A stretch of DNA of 64,000 nt from Azorinus chamasolen (GCA_963576725.1 OY755243.1:39851243-39915242), one strand, 5' to 3'; positions 20,996-31,345 are shown, counted from the first letter of the stretch. Notes: generated from the sequence alone by a model not told the origin. Program-made: numbers and translations.

Positions 20996-22140
20996 TGCAG
21001 GACGAAACTAATGCAGAAAGCACTTGCATTGACCAACCACCCGTCTAAAACCACATAATTAGATATAATTTTAATGGTCTGTGTAGACAGGTTTGGTGTA
21101 TGTAGCATACACGGGACACATATGTAACAGACACGTACAAATATAACTCTTTGGGAAAAAAATTTCAACTGGACGTTTTGAGTCTATACCAATATTACTT
21201 CCCACTTCTATGCTGATGCGGTTGCTTTGAGGAAGATGGTAACAAAGGCGATGCTGATTTAATTAACATTTGTAACTGTAATTAACTGTATATCAATCAC
21301 AGTTAAGCTGTATGGGAATGAGCGGCACATTCCCCTCCTATTCAACCCACGGTGCTCCAAATGTGTAGCACTCTCTCCAATATGGTTCACCGCTAGAAAT
21401 GGGGGCGGCTAATGTCATTGTAAACAAGAAATATCTTTTAAAAAGATATTCAGTGGCATTCAAATATTGACATAATGTACAAAACAATAATGATATTAAA
21501 TCTCTGCCAACTTAATTTCAATGTTTGGAGATTCTGTTAGTACAGGGAACTAGATCTATGAAGGGTTGCTTGTTATTATACTAGCAGAGAAGCATGCAAT
21601 GGAAATGACTTGGAGTAGAATAAGCAATTATGGAAAAATTTCAAGTTACTTTTATAGGAAATCACTATTAAAATGTACAATGTCAAAGTATTTTTTAAAA
21701 CTATCTGAAGTTAGTTCTTCATTTTACCTATTATAAAAATTTACTTGAAAGCACGTGTATTAATATTGATATGAAGATAACTAATTGAATACACTTTAAA
21801 TAAAGCATACAGAATTTAGTTTTTTTTGTGCAGAGTCTGTAATTACTTAAAGAATGGTATTTATCTATAGCCTCGATCAACGCATTAATCGATGTGTGTG
21901 CATCATCATTAGTGACACCATTAACTGAATCTACATGTATTTTTAAACAATATAAAGTTAGCAATCTCAACCTACTACTCAATCCAAAGCCCCAGGTGAT
22001 AGAGCCGTAACAATAGCCTTCAGTAAGTAGTTTTATATCACAGAGAGCGAACAACCAGAGCCTTAATTGGTGCTGTAGTCGGGGATAGTAATTAATACTA
22101 TTAATGCCACTACTCTAATATACTAAACAACATTTCTTCT
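20996..22140. other. No gene recognised; MITE remnant at its left edge
   Basis: 20996-21095 holds decayed TA-2-like arm sequence (GCAGGACGAAACTAATGCAG, GGTCTGTGTAGACAGG). The rest is AT-rich. The frame 21731-22054 on the minus strand has no features I recognise. Confidence 0.4.
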
Positions 22141-22153
22141 TTATTTCCTATAG

Positions 22154-22227
22154 CATTGCCTGTGGATTATGGTGGTTTCGGCAAACTACCTGTTCGTCAA
22201 AGTGGACGTGATCAAATGTGGTATTAA
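22154..22227 (+). CDS. Candidate terminal exon B of the secreted-protein gene
   Basis: A strong acceptor, CATTTCTTCTTTATTTCCTATAG read in two parts (CATTTCTTC, TTTATTTCCTATAG), precedes CATTGCC. With the leftover G from exon 9308-9383 it reads ALPVDYGGFGKLP, then VRQSGRDQMWY, then TAA at 22225-22227. AATAAA follows only 18 bp later (22245-22250). The product would be the signal peptide plus about 24 residues, the size of a small secreted peptide precursor. Its opening residues (ALP..GGF) loosely resemble those of exon A (GLPFGSGF), which would fit duplicated alternative last exons, but the match is short. Too short to be called without the splice context. No family is recognised. Confidence 0.4.
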
Positions 22228-22244
22228 ATTGATAGCAAAATGAT

Positions 22245-22250
22245 AATAAA
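22245..22250 (+). promoter_or_regulatory. Polyadenylation signal AATAAA for terminal exon B
   Basis: A canonical hexamer in TGATAATAAAAGTT, directly after the exon B stop codon. It supports a terminal exon here, with the usual chance-occurrence caution. Confidence 0.35.
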
Positions 22251-22894
22251 AGTTTAATAGTGGTTTTGGCGAACTGGCAATAATGCTCAGCAATCATTAC
22301 CATGAGGTGATAAGTACGATAATGGGCTTGGAACTGATATAAAGTATGGCACACCAAAAATTGAATAGTCAAAATTGATCCACACCTTTTGAGGATAATA
22401 GATCTATATAGTTTTACTCAGTAATATTGTTTATGTATTATATACTCTAGTTTTGATAATGACCAAAGTAATAAATAATTCATATTTCTTCACTGGTCAT
22501 GGTAATAAACAACTATGTGACTACAGTATTGTACATGTATTTGAATCCAACAAAAGTTGAACTAAACAACATTTTGGCTGAAAACAAAAAGCATAAAGTG
22601 AGTGGCAAACTGTTTGGACCAAGACCAAAATCAAAACTGAATGGGATAGTAAATCAGTAGTAAGGTGTTATGTGGCCTGGGGCTGTTTAAATGACTAAAC
22701 AATGTGAATATTGTATTTGAAAGCACCTCTTTATCACTCCTTGTACCCAAGGTTGAGTAAGTGTGAATATGTCACCTGCTTAGCTAATATCCTGATCTGT
22801 ATAAACCAAAAAAAAATTGGACCACATATCAATATTTAACATATAGATAGTTATTTAATGATTTTGAATATTCAATTTTTGCTTTTTAATACAA

Positions 22895-23010
22895 ATTTTC
22901 AAATTTTGCCGAAACGTCCTAGGCCGAAAAAATAGATGGCCAAAACGTCCTGGGCCGAAAAATCCGGGGCGAAACTTCCTAGGCCGAAACGTCCTACATT
23001 CAGTTTGGAC
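22895..23010. repeat. Short tandem repeat of a CCGAAACGTCCTAGG unit
   Basis: Four degenerate copies of GCCGAAACGTCCTAGG occur, two to three of them separated by short spacers (ATAGATGGCCAAAACGTCCTGG, ATCCGGGGCGAAACTTCC read in pieces). It immediately precedes the truncated LINE. No function can be assigned. Confidence 0.6.
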
Positions 23011-23112
23011 ATGTGTAGAGGCATTTTAAAAAGGTTGTATGGCAGTCAAGGTATTAACTAATGAAAATACGGTTTACTACAAACTACTAGTAGGTCATAT
23101 ATTGCAAGTAAA

Positions 23113-23958
23113 CGCTTTAAACCTACCCTCGATAGTGAAAGACAAGCTGTTCAAAACCTTGAAGAATGTGCCATAACGATCAATAACTGGATGAACGAAA
23201 ACAAACTTAAAATGAACACAGCAAAAACTGAATTCATCATTTTTGGAAGTAAGCAACAGCTAAACAAATGTACTACACATTCAATTGATATCGCAGGAGA
23301 TGCTGTTGAATCGGAAACGTGTATTAGATACCTAGGTGCTTTTCTCGATGAATCATTAACCTTCAAAGAACACGTGAAAAGAAAGTGTCGCGTTGCCATG
23401 TTGAACTACTATAGAATAAAATGTATTAGGAAATACTTGACAAAAGAATCTGCCGAAATTTTAGTTCTCTCACTAGTGATCTCTCATTTAGATTATTGTA
23501 ATGTCATCCTATACGGAATTGCACAGTGTGATATAGATAAACTACAGCGAATCCAAAATATGTGCGCTAAACTCGTTTTGAATAGGAAATGGTCAGACAG
23601 CTCCAAACAATCTCTTAAAGACTTACATTGGTTACCTATCAAAGCTAGGATCACTTTTAAAATATTGACATACATGTACAATTGCTCTCTCAACCACGCT
23701 CCCGTTTATCTGACAGAACTTCTCGTAAAGCCAGCACCAACACGCTGTCTGAGATCGGCAGACAAAGCCCAAGAGATGTATGCTGTACCCTTCAACAAGA
23801 GAAAGACCTTTAGTGACAGAAGTTTTGGGACAGTAGGTCCCAGACTTTGGAACGGGCTTCCTAGGGAGATTAAAAGAGCAGAAAATGTTGAATCTTTTAA
23901 AAGAAAGTTAAAAACGCATTATTTCAGACACTTCGATTCACTTTTTAATATTTCGTAG
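23113..23958 (+). pseudogene. 3' part of an L2/CR1-like LINE reverse transcriptase
   Basis: An uninterrupted frame reads from RFKPTLDSERQAVQNLEECA into WMNENKLKMNTAKTEF, IRYLGAFLDESLTF, LVISHLDYCNVILYG, LQRIQNMCAKLVLN, LHWLPIKARITFKILTYMYN and the C-terminal FGPRLWN-type signature TVGPRLWNGLPREIK, ending at TAG 23956-23958. This is the RT thumb and C-terminal region. The catalytic YADD block that should lie just before FKPT is absent, so the copy is 5'-truncated immediately after the active site. The frame otherwise has no lesion, implying a fairly young insertion. The 3' tail (TACAACGCCATTGAATGCAT..AATAGGCGTTTAA, to about 24190) is a typical L2-type end. Confidence 0.85.
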
Positions 23959-24299
23959 AAACTGTCCGTGTGTTTTAGATGCATAAAGTACTTTATATAA
24001 AGTCTGGGTTTTAGTATATTATAACAGTTTTTTAACCATCGTTTTATGGATTTTAGTTTTTATGCTTTCTTAAATGTATATTCGTGTATTATATATCCTC
24101 TATCGATTTTTATTTGTCTCTTATTTTATTTATGTCAATGTACAACGCCATTGAATGCATTATTTGCAAAAATAGGCGTTTAACCAAGTGATTAAGTTTC
24201 AAAGTCATATGCAAATTACAATGCAACATAGTTTCTGATTGGTGGAAAACTAGAACAAAATTGAAAATAGACAGCTAGCCGCTGAAAAATAACATCTAT

Positions 24300-24449
24300 T
24301 TAGGCAGGTGCTTGCTTAATGCAGGGTGTAAGGCTTCAGAAAACTCCGCTAGAGATTTCTGCGTGACTTTCGCCCTGCATCAAGCTGCTACCTAAATTAA
24401 AGACCGACATTGACACTATTTGAAAGTCTGATTGAGAAATATTTTACTG
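24300..24449. mobile_element. TA-4 MITE lacking its left end
   Basis: The core is GGCAGGTGCTTGCTTAATGC to GCATCAAGCTGCTACCT with a tip decayed to ACTCCGCTAGAGAT. The right end is AGAAATATTTTACTG followed by TA. The left CAGTAAAACC terminus is not found. Confidence 0.6.
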
Positions 24450-24479
24450 TAACATTACTATGACAAGTCTGCGACAAAA

Positions 24480-24690
24480 CCTTTTACTCCATGAATATTC
24501 ATGTAAGAAATAACGACACCATGAGTATAATTTAGATTAAATTCTATAATGGCGTATGGACACAGAACTTTTGGCAATGGCAGAAACTCATGCCCTAGGC
24601 AAACAGAGCAAACCCTGATCGGAAGGCTCCACTAGGAGCCATCTGATCTGAACATACTCTGTTCGCCTGTGGTAAAATGTTCTCTGTTTT
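24480..24690. mobile_element. TTAA-1 MITE lacking TTAA ends
   Basis: Phrases TCCATGAATATTCATGTAAG, GGCAAACAGAGCAAACCCTG and ATCTGATCTGAACATACTCT around a GGCTCCACTAGGAGCC tip are clear. Neither terminal TTAA is preserved. A second, weaker copy of the core lies at 24860-24925 (CAAACAAAGCAGACATTGGT). Confidence 0.6.
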
Positions 24691-25215
24691 TATTTTCAGT
24701 TTTTACTATCTTCAATTTTATTCAAGCTTTTGAGAAACTACACCTGCATTATTGTTATATGACCCTAGTCCTGATGAGATACCGAGCTACTCAGCGTCGC
24801 ATGCTTAATAAACCAATTCACACATTAATGCTCTAATAAATGGCCATGTTGTTACGCGGGCAAACAAAGCAGACATTGGTCAGACAGCTGCTATATGAAC
24901 AGTCTGATATTGATATACTCTTACAAAGGCGTCAAAAAGACGTATCTATCAGCTGAATGATAAACAAAAACCCCACCAAATTTAGTCTACATGTACAATA
25001 ATCTGGAGGGGAAAACAGATACCCATGATTCAACATGAAATTATACAGGGTGATCCAAAATATCTGATACCATTTTGGCGTCTTGTAATTGTTACATACA
25101 TCGCACGATTTAAAATATCAGCACACCTGCTAAAACTTAAGATTTCCAAGTTTTATTGTACATTAAATTCATTCTTACTGAAAAAGAAATGATAATGAAA
25201 CTCACCAATCTTAAT

Positions 25216-26289
25216 TTACATCAAATGTTCAATGTGACGTCCATTTTGTGTTATAACGACGTCAAGTCTCTTTTTGAAATTTTGAATAACATTGACACAC
25301 ATTGTTGGTGTGATTTTTCTCATTTCCCGGCGAATGGCTGATTTTAACTGCTCAAGATTTTCTGGCTTGGGATCGTATACTTTGTCTTTCAAGTGTCCCC
25401 ATAGAAAGAAGTCCAACGGACTTAAATCTGGCGAATGTGGAGGCCAGAATCTGGCTGTCTTAAATGAGATAAAATTTCTGCCAAACGTTTCACTCAACCA
25501 TTCCAACACGTGTCTTGCAGTGTGTGGTGTAGCTCCGTCTTGCTGAAACCATATTTCTTTAATGTTGATGCCTTTTCTTCGGAGAGCTGGGAGAAATTTG
25601 GTTTTCAAGAGAGTAAGATACCGGTCACTATTTATGGTTTTGGTTTCACCATCCGATTCAAAAAAGAAAGGTCCAATCACACCGGTCGAACTAAGGGCTG
25701 CCCATACTGTCACCTTTTCGTCATGAAGAGGCTTTTCTAAATAGAACTTTGGTTTCTCGTTACCCCATACTCGGCAGTTCTGCTTGTTTAGAGTGTTATT
25801 TAGATAAAAATGTGATTCATCTGAAAACCATATTTTCTCAACTGTGTCCTCATTATCAATCATCCATTCAGCAAACTCTAATCTGCTGTTTATGTCTGTT
25901 TCTTTCAAATGTTGCATTATAGACAAAGAATAGGGAAACAATTTCAAATCAAAACGCAACGCTCTGTATACACTTCCATAACTGGACTTATTGGTAATGT
26001 CTCCAAGAACTTTTCTTACTGATTTTTGTGGTGTCTCCTGAATCACTTCCTGGATCTCAGCAACGTTCTCTGAACTGCGGCTTGATCTTGGTCTTCCACT
26101 ATTGTTGTGTCTGCTATCTTCAACTGACCCAGTCTGTTGAAATCTTTTAATGAGCCGATGCACTTGCAGCTTTGTGAGTCTGTCATCTTCAGGATATTTT
26201 TTCTGCATCATGCGGATGACAGAAACCGGAGATTTAGTCTCAAAATAGAGCTTAACTACTTCTGCAGCCTTTTGATTTGACGTTGCCAT
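25216..26289 (-). CDS. Mariner-type transposase, DD41D catalytic triad, intact frame
   Basis: A cut-and-paste transposase acting on its own terminal repeats in the nucleus. The frame is open from 26301; I take the Met of MATSNQKAAEV at 26289 as start because the preceding MFFK is not family-like. Numbering from 26301, the N-terminal helix-turn-helix region spans about residues 8-65 (AAEVVKLYFETKSP, LQVHRLIKRFQQTGSV), followed by a linker and a second DNA-binding part to about 130. The DDE/D domain has D161 in WFSDESHFYL, D255 in WFQQDGATPHTARH, and D297 in SPDLSPLDFFLWGHLKD. The 41 residues between D255 and D297 define a DD41D spacing, as in rosa-type elements. All three acidic residues are present and no stop or frameshift interrupts the 357-residue protein, its usual length. 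Whether it is expressed is unknown. Confidence 0.9.
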   Translation of the reverse strand: MATSNQKAAEVVKLYFETKSPVSVIRMMQKKYPEDDRLTKLQVHRLIKRFQQTGSVEDSRHNNSGRPRSSRSSENVAEIQEVIQETPQKSVRKVLGDITNKSSYGSVYRALRFDLKLFPYSLSIMQHLKETDINSRLEFAEWMIDNEDTVEKIWFSDESHFYLNNTLNKQNCRVWGNEKPKFYLEKPLHDEKVTVWAALSSTGVIGPFFFESDGETKTINSDRYLTLLKTKFLPALRRKGINIKEIWFQQDGATPHTARHVLEWLSETFGRNFISFKTARFWPPHSPDLSPLDFFLWGHLKDKVYDPKPENLEQLKSAIRREMRKITPTMCVNVIQNFKKRLDVVITQNGRHIEHLM

Positions 26290-26312
26290 CTTAAAAAACA
26301 ACCCAAAGTTGA

Positions 26313-26340
26313 TGACGTCATCTATGACGTCATGACGTCA
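26313..26340. promoter_or_regulatory. Three TGACGTCA (CRE-type) palindromes upstream of the transposase
   Basis: Exact TGACGTCA octamers occur at 26313-26320, 26325-26332 and 26333-26340, 24-51 bp upstream of the chosen start codon on the minus strand. TGACGTCA is the consensus for CREB/ATF-type bZIP factors. Their use as the element's promoter is inference. Confidence 0.55.
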
Positions 26341-26419
26341 ACGTCTTCCCGCACTTTTCTAATGAGCAAAACTTATGACAATTCTCTTTACAATGGTATA
26401 TAACATGTAGTTATTGCGT

Positions 26420-26655
26420 CAGGGGATATTTATTTATTCAACATCAATACAATATCAGATAATACGGTATGGAGACAGATAATGTTACAATGGTCTGCGG
26501 AGGAGATAATTAAAACAGAAGGTATAAATAACAACTGATATAAAATATTATCCCCATGATAACACTAATATAAACGAGAGGGCCCAGGGTTTTTTATATA
26601 CTATTGACACATTTGGCAAATACATTTACATGATTAGCTTTATACAATGTATGGA
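26420..26655. other. No feature recognised
   Basis: AT-rich spacer between the mariner element and the 38-bp satellite. Confidence 0.4.
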
Positions 26656-26659
26656 TCCA

Positions 26660-27945
26660 ATTGGATGCAGCCGGGTAATAATTAGGCATCACACCAGGAA
26701 CCACCAACTACATACATCATAATGAGGCATCACACCAAGAACCACCAGCTAGATACAGCATGATTAGGCACCTCACCGTGAAGCACCAATTATTACAGCA
26801 TGATTATGCACCTCACCAGGAACCACCAACTAGATAAATCATGCTTAGGCATCTCACTAGGAACCACCAACCAGATACAGCATAATTAGGCATCACACCA
26901 GGAACCGCCAACTAGATACAACATGCTTAGGCATCTCACTAGGAACCACCAACTAGATACAGCATAATTAGGCATCACACCAGGAACCGCCAACTTGATA
27001 CAACATGCTTAGGCATCTCACTTGGAACCACCAACTAGATACAGCATAATTAGGCATCTCACTTGTCACTAACTAGGTACAACATAATTAGGCATCTCAC
27101 TTGGCACTAACTAAGTACAACATAATTAGGCATCTCACTTAGCACTAACTAGGTACAACATAATTAGGCATCTCACTTGGCACTAACTAAGTACAGCATA
27201 ATTAGGCATCTCACTTGGCACTAACTAAGTACAACATAATTAGGCATCTCACTTGGCACTAACTAGGTGCAGCATAATTAGGCATCTCACTTGGCACTAA
27301 CTAGGTGCAGCATAATTAGGCATCTCACTTGGCACTAACTAGGTACAACATAATTAGGCATCTCACTTGGCACTAACTAGATACAGCATAATTAGGCATC
27401 TCACTTGGCACTAACTATGTACAACATAATTAGGCATCTCACTTGGCACTAACTATGTACAACATAATTAGGCATCTCACCTGGCACTAACTAGATACAA
27501 CATAATTAGGCATCTCACTTGGAACCACCAACTAGATACAACATAATTAGGCATCTCACTTAGCACTAACTAGATACAGCATAATTAGGCATCTCACTTA
27601 GCACTAACTAGGTGCAGCATAATTAGGCATCTCACTTGGCACTAACTAGGTACAACATAATTAGGCATCTCACTTGGCACTAACTAGGTTCAACATAATT
27701 AGGCATCTCACTTGGCACTAACTAGATACAGCATAATAATTATTAGGCATTTCACTTGGAACCACCAACTAGATACAATATAATTAGGCATCTCAATTGG
27801 CACTAACTAGGTACAACATAATTAGGCATCTCACTTGGCACTAACTAGGTACAACATAATTGGGCATCTCACTTGGCACTAACTAGATACAGCATAATTA
27901 GGCATCTCACTTGGAACCGCCAACTAGATACAGCATGAGAACCTA
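26660..27945. repeat. Satellite with a 38-bp unit, ~33 copies
   Basis: The consensus is CATAATTAGGCATCTCACTT followed by GGCACTAACTAGGTACAA, 38 bp (for example 27083 to 27121). The left third (26670-27050) is made of longer 41-bp units with ACCAGGAACCACCAACTAG, and such longer units reappear at about 27520, 27755 and 27915. Homogeneity is highest in the middle. Confidence 0.95.
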
Positions 27946-28272
27946 TATCAGTTGAATTGTTAAATTGTTGCAGTTGTTCTCAATTCTCCTATTATGGACA
28001 TATGGTAATGATGAAGGCTATAAAGCCATTGTTGACCATGAAATAAACCACCAGGGAAATCAATATTTCACTGCACATGCTATATTATATGTTGGTGTAA
28101 TTATAAACTTTATAGCAGCCTTTAAATAAGCGTGCGATATTTTATAAGCAATCACTTCAGCAAGGGAATAACCTTGAAAATATAGTCTAACCACGTTCTT
28201 TATCCTTTTAAAACAATGAACAATTTGTCGTTTTCGTCAGTTCAACGTAGTATTTTCCTTTGATTTTATTTT

Positions 28273-28300
28273 AACACACACACACACACACACACACACA
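28273..28300. repeat. (CA)14 microsatellite
   Basis: An uninterrupted AC/CA run. Confidence 0.95.
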
Positions 28301-28506
28301 GAGCTAGAGTGCTAGTCAATTTCGATGCTTTTAAAAAGATAGTAATGGAGGTATAGTTTTGCACTATGTCATTAATCCATTAGTGCTCAATGTCCCTTGA
28401 AAAGGACATAGACAAACAGTGTATACCCAGATCTGAGTGATCCTGAACGAACCCTCTGATCAGGGTGTGCACTTTTTGCTGATCCCATTTATGCCAATGG
28501 CTAATA

Positions 28507-28708
28507 CAGTAAAACCTCTATAACGGCCACTAAATTACATCAAGTATTTTCTGTTAAAGACAGGTGACTGCTTAAAGCAAGGTGAAAGTAAAACAGAACG
28601 CTCCTATAGGAGCGTCCTGTTTTACTTTCCCCTTGCTTTAAGCAGCCACCTGTCCTAAATACCAACTAATTAACACAATTTAGTGGCCGTTATAGAGAGG
28701 TTTTACTG
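28507..28708. mobile_element. TA-1 MITE, best-preserved copy
   Basis: TA flanks both sides. The left end is CAGTAAAACCTCTATAACGG and the right end is the complement of CAGTAAAACCTCTCTATAAC. The subterminal CCACTAAATTACATC pairs with AATTTAGTGG. The core 28559-28654 is a nearly perfect 48-bp-arm palindrome with an exact GCTCCTATAGGAGC tip at 28600-28613. This copy defines the family. Confidence 0.9.
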
Positions 28709-28714
28709 TACCTG

Positions 28715-29150
28715 TAACTATGTTTTGGCTGTGCCTCCTCCACATGAAAACATGGATAGGTTCCCTAATAAGATCTTGGCGGGTTTTCCTTAACTTATAT
28801 GGGAATAAAAGGGTTAATACATAGATCGCCTACTGTAGTTGACGAGGATCATTTCATGACTAATTGAAAATATCAAGTGACACAAACTGTATGAAATATC
28901 TTTAAAATGTCAGTTCTGAAATGGCATATTGATATAAAGTATAATGATTAAGGTACATTGTGTTGTATTGGCCATGGGCAAAAAAGTGTCCGCCTCTCCT
29001 AGAAGAGACAATGTTTGTTATTATTAACTTATTAAACTAGTTCAAATTCTGGTTAAAAGGTTCGCAAAGACATATCGCGGGCGTGATCATATTTCCGCTC
29101 ACTCACATAGGTAGGACTCACGTATTCAAAGTTAATTTGGTATATAAATA
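28715..29150. other. No gene; possible TTAA MITE right end near 28810
   Basis: GGGAATAAAAGGGTTAATAC at about 28800 looks like a TTAA-class terminus without a recognisable body. Otherwise nothing is seen. Confidence 0.35.
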
Positions 29151-29164
29151 CACACCACACAAGC

Positions 29165-29222
29165 CCATCCGTCCGCCCGCCCGTTACCCCGCTCGTTACC
29201 CCGCCCGCTCGCCCGCCCGCGG
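29165..29222. repeat. CpG-rich (CCCGCCCGTTAC)n tract
   Basis: A GC-rich island in AT-rich DNA, made of repeats of CCGCCCGTTACCCCGCTCG. It encodes PAR.PAR repeats on one strand and GGR/GGV on the other. Probably a simple repeat and not an exon. Confidence 0.6.
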
Positions 29223-29806
29223 GTATAGTGAATACACAGTTATATGTCGTCAAAGCATTTTTGCTGCGTAGAAAGCCTCAACCACTTATGGAATCAAGCA
29301 AGCTGTATAAAATTATCATAAAATCATTTCGAATATCAATTCACGGCCACATTAACTCTTTTGATGCCAATGCCGCATCTAGGATTATCTAATCAAGTAG
29401 TTTTGACCCAGATTAGAAGCTTAGTAACTTTACTAATGTGGTAATGGTTATGAAATAAAAGGTATTGTACGAGACGTTACAGTTTGCAGACACTATCTAC
29501 AGCGAAAGAGTTACAGAATTACTATGACACAGGACTATTGTGTCTGCATTTTTATGATAAGAAAACGGGAATTATATAATGTCACGTGAGCTATGTGTCA
29601 GGTTAAACTATTACCTTTAGCAAATATCTGTTTAATTAAGAAAGCGTAAGACAAAGACGTTCATCTGATATGATCTTTCATGTGGATAAGACGTTTAAGG
29701 ATCATATATCATTCTCGCAGTATGACTGACCTAATGTTTGTCATCCTAAGGGATTCTCGGTGAAATGACATTACTTACCCACGCTTTTGGGTATTAACCC
29801 ACTCAT

Positions 29807-30030
29807 TCATTTTGACTCCTCTGTAAAAATTCTGTAAAGGTCACCTTTGAAACCAATTTGATAAACAGAATATTTGCCCCACAGGAGCAAATATTTTATC
29901 TATCATATTGGTTCCAAAACTACTCAATTCGAAAACTTATATTACGTTCTCCCTTTCCTATAGGAGCGTTCTGTTTTACTTTCACCTTGCTTTAAGCAAC
30001 CACCTGCCCAAAATACCAATTAATTAACAC
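29807..30030. mobile_element. Chimeric MITE: TTAA-2 left part joined to TA-1 right half
   Basis: From TTAACCCACTCATTCATTTT the element is TTAA-2 through its core (GATAAACAGAATATTTGCCC, CAGGAGCAAATATTTTATC) to about 29945. At 29957 the sequence becomes TA-1 exactly from the hairpin tip outward (TCCTATAGGAGCGTTCTG, CACCTTGCTTTAAGCAACCA) and stops at ACAATTTAGTGG, just before the TA-1 terminus. Confidence 0.7.
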
Positions 30031-30207
30031 AATTTAGTGGTATGTAAACAAACAGCATCATATAGCTATGTATCGACTGGAATTTACACATGTATAAATT
30101 TATACATGCATAAATGCATTTGTAACCCCATATAGATAACCAGAGGGATCTATTCTCAGACACTTAATTCAAACTGACTCGATTGATAATGGGAAATAAA
30201 GCATATA

Positions 30208-30402
30208 CAGTAAAATCCCTTTAATGCGACCACTTAATGAACAAGCATGACTGTCTTTATAAGCAAGTGGTTCCTTAATGCAGGACGAAAGATATGCAGA
30301 AAGCTTTCTGCATAAGGTTCGTCCTAGATTAAGCTACCACCTGCATTTGCCACTGTGAATTATGCCCCTTTTTTGCTGGTCGCATTAGAGTGGGTTTATT
30401 GT
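30208..30402. mobile_element. TA-3 MITE
   Basis: The left end after TA is CAGTAAAATCCCTTTAATGC and the right end GGTCGCATTAGAGTGGGTTTATTG is slightly decayed. The core GCAAGTGGTTCCTTAATGCA is answered by TAGATTAAGCTACCACCTGC. The tip has collapsed to GAAAGCTTTC, so the GCTCC motif has been lost. Confidence 0.75.
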
Positions 30403-30832
30403 GTTGTTAGTATTATATACCACACACTATGGCGGACATATTCTCAACTTTTCAAATCTGGGGGCCCGTCTTAGGAAAGATCTTACGACCAAAGTTATCG
30501 CCAGTACTAATTAAGGTTACAATGTACAATTAGCGCTAACTTCGAACGGCATACATAATGTGTAGTTCTTACATATTATTATTATTATTATACCACATTT
30601 ATATAGCGCTCTTTTCACACTGGATATGTGCGTTCAAAAGCGCTTCACATGGATAAAATCACTAACCGGAACCATCCGCATGATTATCTATCCAGACAAT
30701 GAAAGATGTACAATATATATGAAATCGCTAGCCGGAAGGAACTACATGATTTTCCACCCGGTCAGTGAAAGATAAGCAAAAGATATACAATAGATATAAA
30801 ATCACTATCCGCAAGAAATAGCATAAACTGTA

Positions 30833-31345
30833 TTAACAAACTTGATACAGACAAGTTGACTGAAAGCCATGCTCATCAATATCACAAATTAGAATAAACT
30901 ATATTAACAAACTTGATACAGACAAGTTGACTGAAAGCCATGCTCATCAATATCACAAATTAGAATAATCTGTATTAACAAAACTTGATACAGACAAGTT
31001 GACTGAAAGCCATGCTCATCAATATCACAAATTAGAATAATCTATATTAACACACTTGATACAGACAAGTTGACTGAAAGCCATGCTCATCAATATCATA
31101 AATTAGAATAAATGGGCTGACTGAAAATCATTCCATTTATATGACTATTGGGTCAACTGTTAGCTTGATAGGTTGGCTGAAAGCCATTCCTATCCTGAAC
31201 TCAGTTGCCACTGTACATGACTACTGGGTCAACTGTTAGCTTAATAGGTTGGCTGAAAGCCATTCCTATCCTTAGCTTAGTTGCCACTGTACATGACTAT
31301 TGGGTAATCTGTTAGCTTAATAGGTTGGCTGAAAGCCATTCCTAT
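30833..31345. repeat. Two tandem blocks in the LINE 3' region
   Basis: Block 1 (about 30833-31110) has four units of about 72 bp with ACTTGATACAGACAAGTTGA and CATGCTCATCAATATCAC. Block 2 (about 31110-31345) has three units of about 80 bp with GGTTGGCTGAAAGCCATTCC and CACTGTACATGACTA. Confidence 0.85.

Larger units (their letters stand above)
25046..26410 (-). mobile_element. DD41D Tc1/mariner-superfamily element, one clear end
   Basis: The downstream end (left on the + strand) is TA followed by CAGGGTGATCCAAAATATCT, a typical mariner-type terminus. The transposase gene fills the interior on the minus strand. At the upstream end only a weak match, CAATGGTATATAACATG near 26393-26409, resembles the inner part of the expected inverted repeat (AAATGGTATCAGATATT), and no TTTTGGATCACCCTG is present. 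The upstream terminus is therefore decayed or truncated, so this copy is probably immobile despite its intact gene. Confidence 0.75.

Noticed and set aside
25292..25740. Plus-strand open frames of 76-84 residues
   Set aside because: Antisense shadows of the DD41D transposase gene.
29053..29271. GC-rich frame with PARYPAR repeats as a possible exon
   Set aside because: Produced by the CCCGCCCGTTAC simple repeat; no splice sites or conserved domain.
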